64,000 bases of DNA from Falsirhodobacter flavus. Its GTDB lineage: Bacteria > Pseudomonadota > Alphaproteobacteria > Rhodobacterales > Rhodobacteraceae. Where the stretch lies: the NCBI GenBank assembly GCA_029846755.1, contig JARWBI010000001.1, positions 806,001 through 870,000 of the forward strand, in the 5' to 3' direction. This document shows, in pieces, positions 8,761-19,384 of this stretch (its first letter is position 1; each line of letters opens with the position of its first letter). Under the pieces are notes generated by a model. The model saw only the letters and a program-made list of their open reading frames with translations. It did no database searches and was not told the DNA's origin. Both the position numbers and the translations under genes were made by a program.

Positions 8761-9264
8761 ATGATCCTGCTTGTCACCGGGGGTGCAAGGTCGGGCAAGA
8801 GCCGTCACGCGGAAGGCCGCGTCCGGGCGCTTGGCGGCCAGCCCGTCTATATCGCCACCGCAACCGCCGGGGACGAAGAGATGCGCGCCCGCATCGACGC
8901 CCACCGCGCCCAGCGCGGCGAAGGATGGCACGAGGTCGAGGCCCCCACGGACCTTTGCGGCGCCCTGCGCGCAACGGATGGTTCGGGGCCGCGCCTTGTG
9001 GACTGCCTGACGCTGTGGCTGTCGAATCTGATGATGGAGGGTCGAGACTGGCAGGCCGAGGCCGAGGCGTTGTCGCGGATGCTGACGGCGCAATCCTCGC
9101 CCGTGGTGCTGGTTTCCAACGAGGTGGGTCTGGGCATCGTGCCGGACACCGCGCTTGGGCGGGCGTTCCGCGACGCGCAGGGCATCCTGAACCAGATCGT
9201 CGCGGCGGCGGCGGACGAGGTCGAATTCACCGTTGCCGGCCTGCCGCTGAGGGTGAAGGGATGA
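8761..9264 (+). CDS. cobU: Adenosylcobinamide kinase / guanylyltransferase (CobU/CobP)
   Basis: Bifunctional cytoplasmic enzyme of 167 residues that phosphorylates adenosylcobinamide and then transfers GMP from GTP to give adenosylcobinamide-GDP. The P-loop GGARSGKS is at residues 7-14, followed by the family blocks VDCLTLWLSN and SNEVGLGIVP. The ATG is preceded by a purine-rich AAGGGGGCGGG ribosome binding site. It is first of three genes, and its TGA overlaps the cobT ATG (ATGA). Confidence 0.96.
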   Translation: MILLVTGGARSGKSRHAEGRVRALGGQPVYIATATAGDEEMRARIDAHRAQRGEGWHEVEAPTDLCGALRATDGSGPRLVDCLTLWLSNLMMEGRDWQAEAEALSRMLTAQSSPVVLVSNEVGLGIVPDTALGRAFRDAQGILNQIVAAAADEVEFTVAGLPLRVKG

Positions 9265-10202
9265 GCGCGCTGCCCGAAGCCGACATCGCCGCGCGGGCCG
9301 AGGCGCTTGCCCGGCAGGCGCAGCTGACGAAACCCGCCGGGAGCCTCGGGCGGCTTGAAGACATTGCGGTGTTCCTTGCGGGCTGGCGGGGAACGCGGAT
9401 CGATCGGGCGCAGGCGCTGGTCTTTGCGGGCAACCACGGCATCTGCGCGCGTGGCGTGAACCCGTTCCCGCAGAAGGTGACGGCGCAGATGGTGGCGAAT
9501 TTCCGCGCCGGAGGGGCCGCGATCAACCAGCTTTGCCGCGTGGCGGGGGCGGAGTTGTCGGTGGTGCCGCTGGATCTGGACCGGCCGACACGCGATTTCA
9601 CCGCCGCCCCGGCAATGGACGAGGCCGAGGTCCGGGCCGCGATGGATGCGGGTGCGGCAGCGGTCGATCCGAAGGCGGATATCCTGATCCTGGGCGAGAT
9701 GGGGATCGGCAATTCGACGGTCGCGGCGGGCCTTGCGGCAGCGGTGTTCGGCGGAACCGGCGCCGATTGGGTCGGGCCGGGGACAGGATCCGACGCGCAG
9801 GGTATATCGCTGAAGGCGCGTGTCGTGGACGAGGGGCTGGCGCTGCACGCGCCGCTGCTGCACGAGCCGATCCGCGCCTTTGGCGGGCGGGAGCAGGCGG
9901 CGATCGCAGGTGCCGTTCTGGCGGCGCGGAGGGCACGGATTCCCGTGATCCTCGACGGTTTCGTCTGCACCGCCGCCGCCGCGACCCTCGGCCCCGAGGC
10001 GCTGGAGCATTGCCTGATCGGCCATGGCAGCGCCGAGCCGGGACATGCGCGGCTCTGCGCGGCGATGGGCAAGACGCCGATCCTCGATCTTGGGATGCGG
10101 TTGGGCGAGGGATCGGGCGCTGCAGTCGCGCTGATGGTCGTGCGGGCGGCGGCGGCGATGCATGACGGCATGGCGACCTTTGCCGAGGCCGGGATCGGAT
10201 GA
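9261..10202 (+). CDS. cobT: Nicotinate-nucleotide:dimethylbenzimidazole phosphoribosyltransferase CobT
   Basis: Activates the lower ligand by moving ribose phosphate from nicotinate mononucleotide to 5,6-dimethylbenzimidazole, giving alpha-ribazole phosphate. The protein has 313 residues. Visible family motifs are [22 protein letters not shown] and GTGSD, with the likely catalytic glutamate E283 in RLGEGSG near the C-terminus. It overlaps cobU and cobS by ATGA junctions. It should not be confused with the CobT subunit of the cobalt chelatase, which is unrelated. Confidence 0.96.
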   Translation: MSALPEADIAARAEALARQAQLTKPAGSLGRLEDIAVFLAGWRGTRIDRAQALVFAGNHGICARGVNPFPQKVTAQMVANFRAGGAAINQLCRVAGAELSVVPLDLDRPTRDFTAAPAMDEAEVRAAMDAGAAAVDPKADILILGEMGIGNSTVAAGLAAAVFGGTGADWVGPGTGSDAQGISLKARVVDEGLALHAPLLHEPIRAFGGREQAAIAGAVLAARRARIPVILDGFVCTAAAATLGPEALEHCLIGHGSAEPGHARLCAAMGKTPILDLGMRLGEGSGAAVALMVVRAAAAMHDGMATFAEAGIG

Positions 10203-10933
10203 TCCGCGCCCGGCTGGACGAGGCGCGGCTGGCGCTGATGACGCTGAGCCGTCTGCCCGTTGGGCGGATCGCGCGGGCGGTTCCGATGGGGGCGGCTGTC
10301 TGGGCCTATCCTTTGGCGGGGCTGGTCGTCGGCGCCATCGGCGCGGCGGCGCTTGTCGCAGGCGATGCGCTGGGCTTGCCGCCACTGGCATCCGCGCTGC
10401 TTGCCATCGCGGCGGGGGCACTGGCGACGGGCGGCCTGCACGAGGACGGGCTGGCGGATCTGGCCGACGGGTTCGGCGGCGGCACCACGCCCGAACGGCG
10501 GCTGGAGATCATGCGCGACAGCCGCATCGGCGCACATGGGGCGCTGGCATTGATGCTGGCGGTGGGGCTGCTGGCCTCGTTGATCGCGTCCGCGCCGCAT
10601 TGGCAGGGGATGCTGGCCGTGGGCGCGGTCAGCCGGGCGGGGCTGGCGCTGCCGATGATCCTGATGCCGCAGGCGCGGGCTGGCGGGTTCGGGGCCGCCG
10701 CTGTGCTGGGAATGGACTGGGCGCGCGTTGCCAGCGCCCTTCTGATCGGGCTGGCGGTCGCCCTTATGCTGGTGCCGATGGCGCTTGCGCTTTGCGCGGC
10801 AGTGCTTGCGGTGCAGATGGCGGTCGCCGTCGCCGCGCAGCGCAGCCTTGGCGGGTTGACGGGGGATGTTCTGGGCGCGGCGCAGGTGCTGGGCTCGGTC
10901 GCCGGGTGGATCGCCATCGTCGCGGCGCATTAG
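10199..10933 (+). CDS. cobS: Adenosylcobinamide-GDP ribazoletransferase (cobalamin synthase)
   Basis: Integral membrane enzyme of 244 residues that joins adenosylcobinamide-GDP and alpha-ribazole (phosphate) to complete the cobalamin skeleton. The Mg-binding signature [15 protein letters not shown] starts at H81, and most of the remaining sequence is alternating hydrophobic segments. It is third in cobU-cobT-cobS and overlaps cobT by 4 bp. It is called cobV in P. denitrificans nomenclature and is not the AAA+ CobS of the chelatase. Only about 60 bp separate it from tex, with no obvious terminator. Confidence 0.95.
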   Translation: MIRARLDEARLALMTLSRLPVGRIARAVPMGAAVWAYPLAGLVVGAIGAAALVAGDALGLPPLASALLAIAAGALATGGLHEDGLADLADGFGGGTTPERRLEIMRDSRIGAHGALALMLAVGLLASLIASAPHWQGMLAVGAVSRAGLALPMILMPQARAGGFGAAAVLGMDWARVASALLIGLAVALMLVPMALALCAAVLAVQMAVAVAAQRSLGGLTGDVLGAAQVLGSVAGWIAIVAAH

Positions 10934-10993
10934 CATCCCTTTTGCCGGGCGCGGGCTTTGGCTAAGGTGGCCGTCCCTGAACGGAGCCACGAC

Positions 10994-13276
10994 ATGACCA
11001 TCGACCCCATCCGCCGCATCCCCGCATTGATCGCCGCCGAAATCTCGGCCGAGGCTCGGCAGGTGGCGGCCGCGATCGAACTTCTGGACGGCGGCGCGAC
11101 GGTCCCTTTCGTCGCCCGATACCGCAAGGAGGCAACGGGGGGGCTGGACGATTCGCAGCTTCGCACGCTGGCCGAACGGCTGGCATACCTGCGGGAGCTG
11201 GAGGCGCGGAGGGCGGCGATCCTGTCTTCGATCCGCGATCAGGGCAAGCTGACGGACGCGCTGGAAGGGCAGATCGGCAAGGTCATGACCAAGGCCGAAC
11301 TGGAAGACATCTATCTTCCCTACAAGCCCAAGCGCCGGACCAAGGCGATGATCGCGCGGGAAAACGGCCTTGCGCCGCTGCTCGATGCGATCCTTGGCGA
11401 TAGGTCTCAGGACCCGGTCGTGCTGGCGGGCGGATACCTGAACGACGCCGTGCCGGACACCAAGGCAGCATTGGAAGGCGCGCGCGACATCGTGGCCGAG
11501 GCGCTGGCCGAGAATGCCGACCTGCTGGGCCGCCTGCGCACGCATATGAAATCGGTGGGGCGGATCGCGGCCAAAGTCATCGCGGGCAAAGAGGCCGAGG
11601 GTGCAAAATTCTCGGACTATTTCGCGCATACCGAGGATTGGTCCAAGGCGGCGGGCCACCGCGTTCTTGCCATGCTGCGCGGGCGGAACGAAGGCTTCCT
11701 GATGCTGGATCTGGAAATCGACGCCGACGCCCCGCGCGGGCAAAGCCCGTCCGAGCGGATGGCGGGTGCGGCACTTGGCGCGGCGGGGCAGGGCCGCGGC
11801 GATCTGTGGCTGCGCGAGGCGGCGGCATGGGCGTGGCGCATCAAGCTGAAGACCTCGCTGACGCTGGACCTGATGGGCGATCTGCGCGACCGCGCCGAGG
11901 CCGAGGCGATCGACGTCTTTGCCCGGAACCTGAAGGATTTGCTGCTGGCGGCCCCCGCGGGCGGCAAGGTCACGCTGGGCGTCGATCCCGGCATCCGCAC
12001 CGGCTGCAAGCTGGCGGTGATCGACGCGACCGGCAAGGTGCTGGAGACGGGGACGATCTATCCCTTCCAGCCGAAGAACGACCTGCGCGGGGCATCGGCG
12101 GACCTTGCGCGGATGATCCGCGCGCATGGGGTGAAGCTGGTCGCCATCGGCAACGGCACCGCCAGCCGCGAGACGGAAAGGCTGGTGGCCGATGTCATCT
12201 CGGCCCTGCCGGAGAAGCCGGTGAAGGTGATCGTGTCCGAAGCGGGGGCCTCGGTCTATTCCGCGTCGGAACTGGCGGCGAAAGAGTTTCCGGGGCTGGA
12301 CGTGTCCTTGCGCGGCGCAGTGTCCATCGCGCGGCGTTTGCAGGACCCGCTGGCGGAACTGGTCAAGATCGAGCCGAAAAGCATCGGCGTCGGCCAGTAT
12401 CAGCATGACGTGGATCAGCACCGTCTGTCGAAACAACTCGAAGCCGTGGTCGAGGATGCCGTGAACGCGGTCGGGGTGGATCTGAACACCGCGTCAGCGC
12501 CGCTGCTGGCGCGGGTGTCGGGGCTGGGGGCGTCGCTGGCTGAAAGCATCGTCGCGCACCGCGATTCCGTGGGACGGTTCAATACCCGGCGCGAACTCCT
12601 GAAGGTGCCGCGCCTTGGGCCGAAAGCGTTCGAGCAAGCGGCCGGCTTCCTGCGCATCCCGGATGGGAAGGAGCCGCTGGACGCCTCCTCGGTCCACCCC
12701 GAGGCCTATGACGTGGCGCGCCGCATCGTTGCCGCATGCGGGCGCGATCTGCGCGGGCTGATGGGCGACAGCGCGGCCCTGAAGGCTGTGAACGCGCGCG
12801 ATTTCATCGACGAGCGTTTCGGCCTGCCGACCGTGCGCGATATTCTGACCGAGTTGGAGAAGCCGGGCCGCGACCCGCGCCCCAGTTTCCGCACCGCGAC
12901 CTTTGCCGAGGGGGTAGACGACATCAAGGATCTGAAGCCCGGAATGCTTCTGGAAGGCACGGTCACCAACGTCGCGGCCTTCGGGGCCTTCGTCGATATC
13001 GGCGTGCATCAGGACGGGCTGGTCCATGTCAGCCAGCTTGCCGACCGTTTCGTGAAGGACCCGCACGAGGTGGTGAAGGCAGGCGATGTCGTAAAGGTCC
13101 GCGTGACCGAGGTGGATGTGGCCCGCAAACGCATCGGCCTGACAATGCGCAAGGATGGCGGCGCTGCCCCCGCTCCGCAGGAGAAGCGGGACCGTCCGCG
13201 CGGGCCGATGCAGTCGGCGCCGCAATCATCGGGCGGAGGTGCGTTTGCGGATGCGCTGAAGGGTCTGCGGAAATAG
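10994..13276 (+). CDS. tex: Tex-family S1 RNA-binding transcription accessory protein
   Basis: Highly conserved cytoplasmic nucleic-acid-binding protein of 760 residues, linked in other bacteria to transcription and virulence-gene expression. In order it has an N-terminal helical region, a YqgF/RNase H-like domain starting near [11 protein letters not shown] (about residue 330), helix-hairpin-helix repeats (about 490-550), and a C-terminal S1 domain (about 647-720) followed by a Gln/Pro-rich tail. The start was chosen at MTIDPIRR after a GGAG site; an in-frame upstream extension is less likely. It ends just before a strong terminator. Confidence 0.95.
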   Translation: MTIDPIRRIPALIAAEISAEARQVAAAIELLDGGATVPFVARYRKEATGGLDDSQLRTLAERLAYLRELEARRAAILSSIRDQGKLTDALEGQIGKVMTKAELEDIYLPYKPKRRTKAMIARENGLAPLLDAILGDRSQDPVVLAGGYLNDAVPDTKAALEGARDIVAEALAENADLLGRLRTHMKSVGRIAAKVIAGKEAEGAKFSDYFAHTEDWSKAAGHRVLAMLRGRNEGFLMLDLEIDADAPRGQSPSERMAGAALGAAGQGRGDLWLREAAAWAWRIKLKTSLTLDLMGDLRDRAEAEAIDVFARNLKDLLLAAPAGGKVTLGVDPGIRTGCKLAVIDATGKVLETGTIYPFQPKNDLRGASADLARMIRAHGVKLVAIGNGTASRETERLVADVISALPEKPVKVIVSEAGASVYSASELAAKEFPGLDVSLRGAVSIARRLQDPLAELVKIEPKSIGVGQYQHDVDQHRLSKQLEAVVEDAVNAVGVDLNTASAPLLARVSGLGASLAESIVAHRDSVGRFNTRRELLKVPRLGPKAFEQAAGFLRIPDGKEPLDASSVHPEAYDVARRIVAACGRDLRGLMGDSAALKAVNARDFIDERFGLPTVRDILTELEKPGRDPRPSFRTATFAEGVDDIKDLKPGMLLEGTVTNVAAFGAFVDIGVHQDGLVHVSQLADRFVKDPHEVVKAGDVVKVRVTEVDVARKRIGLTMRKDGGAAPAPQEKRDRPRGPMQSAPQSSGGGAFADALKGLRK

Positions 13277-13279
13277 GAA

Positions 13280-13304
13280 GGGCGGCCAATCGGCCGCCCT
13301 TTTT
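13280..13304 (+). terminator. Intrinsic terminator after tex
   Basis: Perfect 8-bp stem GGGCGGCC (13280-13287) with GGCCGCCC (13292-13299), loop AATC, followed by five T. It sits 3 bp after the tex stop and 1 bp before the end of convergent ssb. On the minus strand the hairpin is followed by only a weak T-rich stretch, so it may serve ssb less well. Confidence 0.85.
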
Positions 13305-13305
13305 A

Positions 13306-13818
13306 TCAAAACGGGATTTCGTCGTCGAAATCCGTGCTGCGACCACCGCCGCCACCGCGTTGCGATTGGGGCTTGCTGCCACCCGAGGACGACCCGCCCT
13401 CATAGTCATACCCGCCGCCGCGATCCTCGTATCCGCCGCCCGAGGACGATCCGCCGCCGCCGTCGCCGCGACCGCCCAGCATCGTCATCGTGCTGCGGAA
13501 GGGGCGAAGGACGACCTCGGTGGTGTATTTGTCCTGACCCGACTGGTCCTGCCACTTGCGGGTTTCCAGCTGGCCTTCAAGATAGACGGTCGAGCCCTTG
13601 CGAAGATACTGCTCGGCCACCTTCACCAGGTTTTCGTCCATGATGGCAACGGAATGCCATTCGGTGCGTTCCTTGCGCTCGCCTGAATTGCGGTCGCGCC
13701 ATGTCTCGGACGTGGCGACGCGCAGGTTGCAGACCTTGCCGCCGTTCTGAAAGCTGCGAACCTCGGGGTCGCGGCCCAGGTTGCCGACGATGATGACCTT
13801 GTTGACCGAACCTGCCAT
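13306..13818 (-). CDS. ssb: Single-stranded DNA-binding protein
   Basis: Binds ssDNA in replication, repair and recombination. The 170-residue protein has the N-terminal OB fold with the usual opening [15 protein letters not shown], a Gly/Ser-rich flexible linker (about residues 112-158), and the acidic tail ending DFDDEIPF that recruits partner proteins. It is full length. It is convergent with tex and divergent from the transglycosylase gene, so it is probably monocistronic. The 129 bp upstream gap should hold its promoter. Confidence 0.97.
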   Translation of the reverse strand: MAGSVNKVIIVGNLGRDPEVRSFQNGGKVCNLRVATSETWRDRNSGERKERTEWHSVAIMDENLVKVAEQYLRKGSTVYLEGQLETRKWQDQSGQDKYTTEVVLRPFRSTMTMLGGRGDGGGGSSSGGGYEDRGGGYDYEGGSSSGGSKPQSQRGGGGGRSTDFDDEIPF

Positions 13819-13887
13819 GCGTTCCTCTCGTGTTCTCTGGGGTCTGGATTACACCCCGGCGGCTTTCCCCGCAACCGCCGCGAAACG

Positions 13888-13916
13888 CTGGCGCGGACGC
13901 AAAATCCGGGTATATT
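13888..13916 (+). promoter_or_regulatory. Candidate sigma-70 promoter of the lytic transglycosylase gene
   Basis: CTGGCG (13888-13893), a 17-bp spacer and TATATT (13911-13916), 31 bp before the start codon. The -10 box is good and the -35 box is weak (three of six). Assigned by consensus only. Confidence 0.35.
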
Positions 13917-13947
13917 CGCCGCCGACAACGGATAGGGAAGCGGACGG

Positions 13948-14538
13948 ATGCGGGGGATGTTCCTGATCGCTGCGCTTGGCGCGGCTGTGGCGGGGCCGGT
14001 GTTGGCGCAGGGGCTGAGCCTTTCGACCTCGGGCCGCTCGAAAATGTCGGCGTTCGAGGCGCGGACCTCGGTTCTGGACCGGCGCGCGGCGCAGCAATAC
14101 GAAGGATCGACCCGTCTGCAACCCCCGCGCCCCAAGGCCGAGGAGGTTCCGCTGCCGCGCTTCACCGGCAATTACCGCGGCGAATATCTGGCCGATGCGC
14201 GTGCGGCGGCGACCAAGCACGGCATCCCGCCGGATCTGTTCCTGCGGCTGGTGCAGCAGGAATCCGGATGGAACGCGGCGGCGCTGTCGATCAAGGGCGC
14301 ACGCGGGCTGGCGCAGCTGATGCCCGACACGGCGCGGCTGGTCGGGGCGGATATCGACGATCCGCGCTCCAACCTCGACGGCGGGGCGCGGTATCTGAAG
14401 ATGATGTATGACCGCTTCGGCAACTGGCAGCACGCGCTGGCTGCCTATAACGCCGGGCCGATGGCGGTGGAAAAGCACGGCGGCATCCCGCCCTATGCCG
14501 AAACCGAGAATTACGTGAAGGTCATCCTCGGGGGCTAG
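13948..14538 (+). CDS. Periplasmic lytic transglycosylase (SLT domain)
   Basis: A 196-residue peptidoglycan-cleaving enzyme. Residues 1-20 form a signal peptide ending AGPVLA-Q. The SLT fold follows from about residue 76, with catalytic glutamate E105 in LVQQESGWN, then the family blocks [13 protein letters not shown] and ALAAYNAGP. It is short for the family, amounting to the catalytic domain plus a short linker. It stands between divergent ssb and convergent serS, and its TAG stop shares the tetranucleotide CTAG with the serS stop. Confidence 0.9.
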   Translation: MRGMFLIAALGAAVAGPVLAQGLSLSTSGRSKMSAFEARTSVLDRRAAQQYEGSTRLQPPRPKAEEVPLPRFTGNYRGEYLADARAAATKHGIPPDLFLRLVQQESGWNAAALSIKGARGLAQLMPDTARLVGADIDDPRSNLDGGARYLKMMYDRFGNWQHALAAYNAGPMAVEKHGGIPPYAETENYVKVILGG

Positions 14539-15824
14539 ACAAGCGCCCCCGAAGCATCGATCCGGGTCTTGCCGCGCAGATAGGGGTGCAGCACCTCGGG
14601 CAGCTCGACAGAGCCGTCTTCCTGCTGCCCATTCTCCAGCACCGCGATCAGGCAGCGGCCCACCGCCAGCCCCGAGCCGTTCAGCGTGTGGACGAATTCC
14701 GGCTTGCCACCCACGGGACGGAAGCGGGCGTTCATCCGCCGCGCCTGAAAATCACCGCAGGCGGAAACCGAGGAGATCTCGCGGTAGGTGTTCTGTCCGG
14801 GCAGCCACACCTCAAGATCATGCGTCTTGGTTGCGCCGAAGCCCATGTCCCCCGTGCAGAGCACCAGCACGCGATAGGGCAGGCCCAGCTTTTGCAGGAT
14901 CGTTTCGGCGCACTGGGTCATGCGGTCATGTTCAGCAGCCGATTGGTCGGGGGTGGTGATCGACACCATCTCGACCTTTTCGAACTGATGCTGGCGCAGC
15001 ATCCCCGACGTATCCTTGCCCGCCGATCCCGCCTCGGACCGGAAGCATTGGGTGTGGGCGGTCATGCGGATCGGAAGCTGCGCCGCGTCCAGAATGTCGC
15101 CCGCGACGGTGTTGGTCAGCGTCACTTCGGATGTCGGGATCAGCCACCAGCCGTTTGTGGTCTGATAGCTGTCTTCGGAAAACTTCGGCAGCTGTCCGGT
15201 GCCCAGCATCGCCTCGTCACGGACCAGAACCGGCGTCCATGTCTCCGACAGGCCATGATCCTCGACATGGGTGTCCAGCATGAACTGCGCCAGCGCGCGG
15301 TGGACGCGCATCGCGGCCCCGCGCAGGACGACGAAACGGCTGCCCGACAGCTTGGCCGCAGTCGCGAAATCCAGACCCGCCGCAGCGCCCGAAATCTCGT
15401 AATGCTCTTTCGGCGGGAAGGAGAAGCTGCGCGGGCTGCCCCAACGGCGGATCTCCACGTTGCCAGCCTCGTCCTCGCCTTCGGGCACATCGGCCAGCGG
15501 CAGGTTCGGGATGGTCAGCAGCAGCTCGCGCAGGCGGGCATCCTCGGCGGTGGCTTCTTCGTTCAGGCGGGCGATCTCGGCCTTCTTCTCGGCCACCAGC
15601 GCGCGCAGGCGTTCGAATTCGGCGTCGTTCCCGGCGGCCTTGGCGGCACCGACTTCCTTGGAGGCGCGGTTCTGTTCGGCCTGCGCGGTTTCGGCGGACA
15701 GGATGCGGGCGCGGCGCGCCTCGTCGATGGCCAGAACGCGCGACGACAGACCGGCCAGCCCGCGGCGAGACAGCGCCGCATCAAAGGCGGCGGGGTTTTC
15801 ACGGATGGCGCGGATGTCGTGCAT
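14535..15824 (-). CDS. serS: Seryl-tRNA synthetase
   Basis: Class II aminoacyl-tRNA synthetase of 429 residues that charges tRNA-Ser (and tRNA-Sec where present). An N-terminal long coiled coil at about residues 27-110 binds the tRNA long arm. The catalytic core holds the class II motifs, with motif 2 in the [11 protein letters not shown] region and motif 3 close to the C-terminus around [14 protein letters not shown]. The start [11 protein letters not shown] matches the family N-terminus, so the in-frame ATG 27 nt upstream was not used. Confidence 0.97.
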   Translation of the reverse strand: MHDIRAIRENPAAFDAALSRRGLAGLSSRVLAIDEARRARILSAETAQAEQNRASKEVGAAKAAGNDAEFERLRALVAEKKAEIARLNEEATAEDARLRELLLTIPNLPLADVPEGEDEAGNVEIRRWGSPRSFSFPPKEHYEISGAAAGLDFATAAKLSGSRFVVLRGAAMRVHRALAQFMLDTHVEDHGLSETWTPVLVRDEAMLGTGQLPKFSEDSYQTTNGWWLIPTSEVTLTNTVAGDILDAAQLPIRMTAHTQCFRSEAGSAGKDTSGMLRQHQFEKVEMVSITTPDQSAAEHDRMTQCAETILQKLGLPYRVLVLCTGDMGFGATKTHDLEVWLPGQNTYREISSVSACGDFQARRMNARFRPVGGKPEFVHTLNGSGLAVGRCLIAVLENGQQEDGSVELPEVLHPYLRGKTRIDASGALV

Positions 15825-16029
15825 GGGTCTGTCCTCGTGTATGACGCGCACGGTATGCCCGATCCCTGCGCCCGCGTGAACCCTTCACTTCGGCGTCATG
15901 GGGCTTTCGCGACGGGGGCGGGTGCGCGTAAATGCCCCGAAGTCGCGCGCTTGCCATCGGATACCCTGCCGGATACGGTGCGCCACCGCAATTTCCGGGG
16001 GTTTTCCCCGACGTAGGACGAGGACCGAC

Positions 16030-16353
16030 ATGTTCGCCACCCCCGCATTCGCCCAAGCCGCTTCGGGCGGCGCCGCCAGCGCCTTCACCAGCTTCGTGCC
16101 GCTGATCCTGATCTTCGGGATCATGTATTTCCTGCTGATCCGCCCGCAGCAGAAGAAACTGAAGGATCACCGCAAGATGGTCGAAGCCCTGCGCCGTGGC
16201 GACCAGATCGTCACGCAGGGCGGCATCCTTGGCAAAGTCACCCATGTCGGCGAAGGCAACGAGGTCGAGGTGGAGATCGCGACCGGCGTGAAGGTGAAGG
16301 TCCTGCGCCACACCATCGCGCAGGTCGTGTCGAAAACCGAACCCGCCGCCTGA
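16030..16353 (+). CDS. yajC: Preprotein translocase subunit YajC
   Basis: Small inner-membrane partner of SecDF, 107 residues. One transmembrane helix lies at about residues 22-37, ending in LLIRPQQKK, followed by a cytoplasmic domain with RRGDQIVTQGGILGKV. The start at MFATPAFAQA follows a GGACGAGGA site. The 205 bp upstream (from the serS start) hold a small hairpin, CGGGG-GTTTT-CCCCG at 15996-16010, 19 nt before the ATG; otherwise I see nothing there but an expected promoter. It is the first gene of yajC-secD-secF-DUF498. Confidence 0.95.
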   Translation: MFATPAFAQAASGGAASAFTSFVPLILIFGIMYFLLIRPQQKKLKDHRKMVEALRRGDQIVTQGGILGKVTHVGEGNEVEVEIATGVKVKVLRHTIAQVVSKTEPAA

Positions 16354-16375
16354 CCCTGAACGATCCGGACATAAG

Positions 16376-18043
16376 ATGCTGCAAATACCTCTGTGGAAGC
16401 GGGTGCTGATCTGGGGCGTCTGCGCCCTTGCGATCCTCATCGCGCTGCCGAACGCCTTTTATGGCCGGGTCGAAAGCCATAACGACGCAAAGGCCGAAAT
16501 CGCCGATGCCGGGGGCAATTCCACCCCCGAACAGGAGGCGGCGCTGGCCCTCTGGCCGAACTGGCTGCCCTCGGGGCTGATGAGCCTTGGCCTCGACCTT
16601 CGGGGCGGGGCGCATCTTCTGGCCGAGGTGCATGTGTCGGACGTCTACGCCGACCGGATCGACAACATGTGGCCTGACGTGCGCGATGCGCTGCGCGGCG
16701 CGCGCGATCAGGTGGGCAGCGTCCGTCGCGTCGCGTCCGAGCCGGGTGTGCTGAAGGTTCAGGTGTCGAACCCCGAAGGCATCCCCCGCGCAGTGGAACT
16801 GGTGCGTGCGCTGGCCCAGCCGGTGACCACGGTCACGGGTATGGGGCAAAGCGACATCGACGTGCGGGCAGAAGGCGACACGATCAGCGTGCAGCTGACC
16901 GAGGCCGAACGCGCCGCGACCGACACGCGCACCATGTTGCAGAGCCTTGAGATCATCCGCCGCCGCGTGGACGAGGTCGGCACGCGCGAGCCGACGATCC
17001 AGCGTCAGGGCGACGACCGCATTCTGATTCAGGTCCCCGGCATCGGCTCGGCGGCAGAGCTGAAGTCCCTGATCGGCACCACCGCGCAGCTGACCTTCAA
17101 CAGCGTCGTGAACGTGACGCAGGACGCCAATGCCCAACCCGGCCCGCGTCAGGCTGTCCTGCCTTCGTTGACCGAGCAGGGGATCTACTACATCGTAGAA
17201 ACCACTCCGGTGGTGACGGGCGAGCAGCTTGTCGATGCGCAGCCCGCCTTCGATCAGAACAACCGCCCCGCCGTGAACTTCCGCTTCAACGCCTCGGGCG
17301 GGCGGGCCTTCGGCGACTATACCGCGAACAACATCGGCCGCCCCTTCGCCATCGTTCTGGATGACGAGGTGATCTCGGCCCCGACGATCCAGTCCCATAT
17401 CTCGGGCGGGTCGGGCATCATCACCGGCAACTTCACGGTCGAAGAATCGACGGAACTCGCTGTCCTTCTTCGCGCGGGCGCGCTGCCTGCGGGGATGAGT
17501 TTCCTTGAAGAACGCACCATCGGGCCGGAACTTGGCGCCGACAGCATCGCCGCGGGGCAGGCGGCGTCCATCGTGGCGATGCTGGCAATCGCGTTCTTCA
17601 TGATCGCCTGCTATGGCTGGTTCGGCTTTCTTGCCACCATCGCGCTGGGCGTGAACATCATCATGCTGCTGGCGATCCTGACGCTGCTTGGCGCCACGCT
17701 GACGCTTCCGGGCATAGCTGGCATCGCACTGACCATGGGCATGGCCGTGGATGCGAACGTGCTGATCTTCGAGCGGATACGCGAGGAGTTGAAGGAGGGC
17801 AAATCCCCCGTCCGTGCCATGGATATCGGATTCGAGAAGGCACTGTCCGCCATCACCGATTCGAACGTGACCGGCCTTGTCACGGCTGTCATCATGTTCG
17901 TCATCGGATCGGGCGCAGTGCGCGGTTTCGCCGTCACCATGGGCATCGGCATCATCACGTCGCTGTTCACCGCCGTCTATATGACGCGCACGCTGATTGC
18001 GACGTGGTATGCTTGGCGTCGCCCCAAGAAAATCGTGGTCTGA
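16376..18043 (+). CDS. secD: Protein translocase subunit SecD
   Basis: Inner-membrane RND-type subunit that uses proton-motive force to pull exported proteins into the periplasm. The 555 residues comprise an N-terminal membrane helix (about 8-27), a large periplasmic region with the SecD signature LGLDLRGGAHLL, and a C-terminal block of five membrane helices beginning near residue 400. It is full length. It lies 22 nt after yajC and 9 nt before secF. Confidence 0.97.
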   Translation: MLQIPLWKRVLIWGVCALAILIALPNAFYGRVESHNDAKAEIADAGGNSTPEQEAALALWPNWLPSGLMSLGLDLRGGAHLLAEVHVSDVYADRIDNMWPDVRDALRGARDQVGSVRRVASEPGVLKVQVSNPEGIPRAVELVRALAQPVTTVTGMGQSDIDVRAEGDTISVQLTEAERAATDTRTMLQSLEIIRRRVDEVGTREPTIQRQGDDRILIQVPGIGSAAELKSLIGTTAQLTFNSVVNVTQDANAQPGPRQAVLPSLTEQGIYYIVETTPVVTGEQLVDAQPAFDQNNRPAVNFRFNASGGRAFGDYTANNIGRPFAIVLDDEVISAPTIQSHISGGSGIITGNFTVEESTELAVLLRAGALPAGMSFLEERTIGPELGADSIAAGQAASIVAMLAIAFFMIACYGWFGFLATIALGVNIIMLLAILTLLGATLTLPGIAGIALTMGMAVDANVLIFERIREELKEGKSPVRAMDIGFEKALSAITDSNVTGLVTAVIMFVIGSGAVRGFAVTMGIGIITSLFTAVYMTRTLIATWYAWRRPKKIVV

Positions 18044-18052
18044 GGTCACATC

Positions 18053-19024
18053 ATGGCATTCCGTCTGAAACTCGTCCCCGACGACACCAAGATCGACTTC
18101 TTCAAGAACCAGGCACTGACCTTCGGTTTCGCGATCCTGTCGATGGTGGCCTCCGTCATCATCGTCGCGGTCATGGGGCTGAACTTCGGCATCGACTTCC
18201 GCGGCGGCACCACGATCCGCGCGGAAACGACGACCGCGATCGATCTGGGCGATTACCGCAACGCGCTGGAGGCGCTGGACCTTGGCGATGTCGTCATCAC
18301 CGAGGTCTACGACCCCTCGTTCCGTCCCGACCAGCATGTGGCTCAGATCCGCATCCAGGCGCAGGACGATCATGAATCCGTCACGCCCGAAATGATCGCG
18401 CAGGTCGAGGCCGAGTTGGAAAAGGTCGATCCGGCGGTGAACTTCACCTCGGTCGAATCCGTCGGGCCGAAAGTGTCGGGGGAGTTGATCCAATCCGCGG
18501 TGCTGTCGGTTCTGGCCGCGGCGGCGGGCATCGGCATCTATATCTGGATGCGGTTCGAATGGCAGTTCTCGCTGGGCACGGTTCTGGCGTCCTTGCATGA
18601 CGTGATCGTCACGGTGGGCCTGTTCTCGCTGTTCCAGATCAAGTTCGACCTGACGACGGTGGCGGCGCTGCTGACCATCATGGGCTATTCGGTGAACGAT
18701 ACCGTCGTCGTCTTCGACCGGCTGCGCGAGAATCTGCAGAAATACAAGACGACGCCCCTGCGCGATCTGATGAACCTGTCGCTGAACGAAACGCTGGGCC
18801 GGACGGTCATGGTGGTCGCGACGATGCTTCTGTCGCTGATCGCGCTTCTGATCTTCGGTGGCGACGTGCTGCGCGGCTTCGTGGCGGCGATTACCTTCGG
18901 TGTGGTCCTCGGGACCTACAGCTCCATCTACATGGCCAAGAACTTCGTCCTCTGGCTGGGCGTGAACCGCGAGCCGAAGGAAAAGAAGAAAGCCGGAACA
19001 ACCTTCGCGGATATCGACGCCTGA
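18053..19024 (+). CDS. secF: Protein translocase subunit SecF
   Basis: Partner of SecD in the SecDF-YajC complex, 323 residues. It has an N-terminal helix near residues 24-45, the SecF signature LNFGIDFRGG, a periplasmic domain, and a five-helix C-terminal block including SVNDTVVVFDRLREN. The stop TGATG overlaps the start of the following DUF498 gene by one base, implying coupled translation. Confidence 0.97.
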   Translation: MAFRLKLVPDDTKIDFFKNQALTFGFAILSMVASVIIVAVMGLNFGIDFRGGTTIRAETTTAIDLGDYRNALEALDLGDVVITEVYDPSFRPDQHVAQIRIQAQDDHESVTPEMIAQVEAELEKVDPAVNFTSVESVGPKVSGELIQSAVLSVLAAAAGIGIYIWMRFEWQFSLGTVLASLHDVIVTVGLFSLFQIKFDLTTVAALLTIMGYSVNDTVVVFDRLRENLQKYKTTPLRDLMNLSLNETLGRTVMVVATMLLSLIALLIFGGDVLRGFVAAITFGVVLGTYSSIYMAKNFVLWLGVNREPKEKKKAGTTFADIDA

Positions 19025-19383
19025 TGCATCTGGAAGAAATCTCCTACCCCGAGGCGCAACCGATTGACGGGTATGGTCGGGGCTTCTTCCGGATCGCGGG
19101 CAAGGTTTTGCGCGGGCCGCTTCTGGTGTCCCCCTGGGCGGCGACGCCCTGGGGCGGGCTGGACGATACCGCGACGCCGATGGCGCTGGCGGGGCGGATC
19201 GACGTGCTGTTCCTCGGCATGGGGGCCGAGATTGCGCACGCCCCCGTCGCTTTCCGTCAAGCGCTGGAGGAGGCGGGCATCGGGGTCGAGATCATGTCCA
19301 CCCCGGCCGCCTGCCGCACCTATAACGTGATCCTGTCCGAAGGGCGCCGCATCGCCGTCGCGATCCTTCCGGTCGAGGGCTGA
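19024..19383 (+). CDS. Mth938-like / DUF498 domain protein
   Basis: A 119-residue soluble protein of the Mth938 (DUF498/DUF598) family, which has a Rossmann-like fold; a eukaryotic relative, NDUFAF3, is a complex I assembly factor. The segment [12 protein letters not shown] and the FLGMGAEI strand-turn are typical. There is no signal peptide or membrane helix. Its start overlaps the secF stop by one base and prfA begins 2 nt after its stop, so it belongs to the sec operon. Its bacterial role is not established. Confidence 0.88.
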   Translation: MHLEEISYPEAQPIDGYGRGFFRIAGKVLRGPLLVSPWAATPWGGLDDTATPMALAGRIDVLFLGMGAEIAHAPVAFRQALEEAGIGVEIMSTPAACRTYNVILSEGRRIAVAILPVEG

Positions 19384-19384
19384 C

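Noticed and set aside
9261-10933. Reading cobT and cobS as the chelatase subunits of the CobNST complex
   Set aside because: The motifs ([22 protein letters not shown] in a membrane protein) are those of the phosphoribosyltransferase and cobalamin synthase; no AAA+ or VWA domain is present.
9227-12436. Long open frame on the minus strand opposite cobT, cobS and tex
   Set aside because: Same effect of high GC at third positions; low-complexity translation, and it runs across three well-supported genes.
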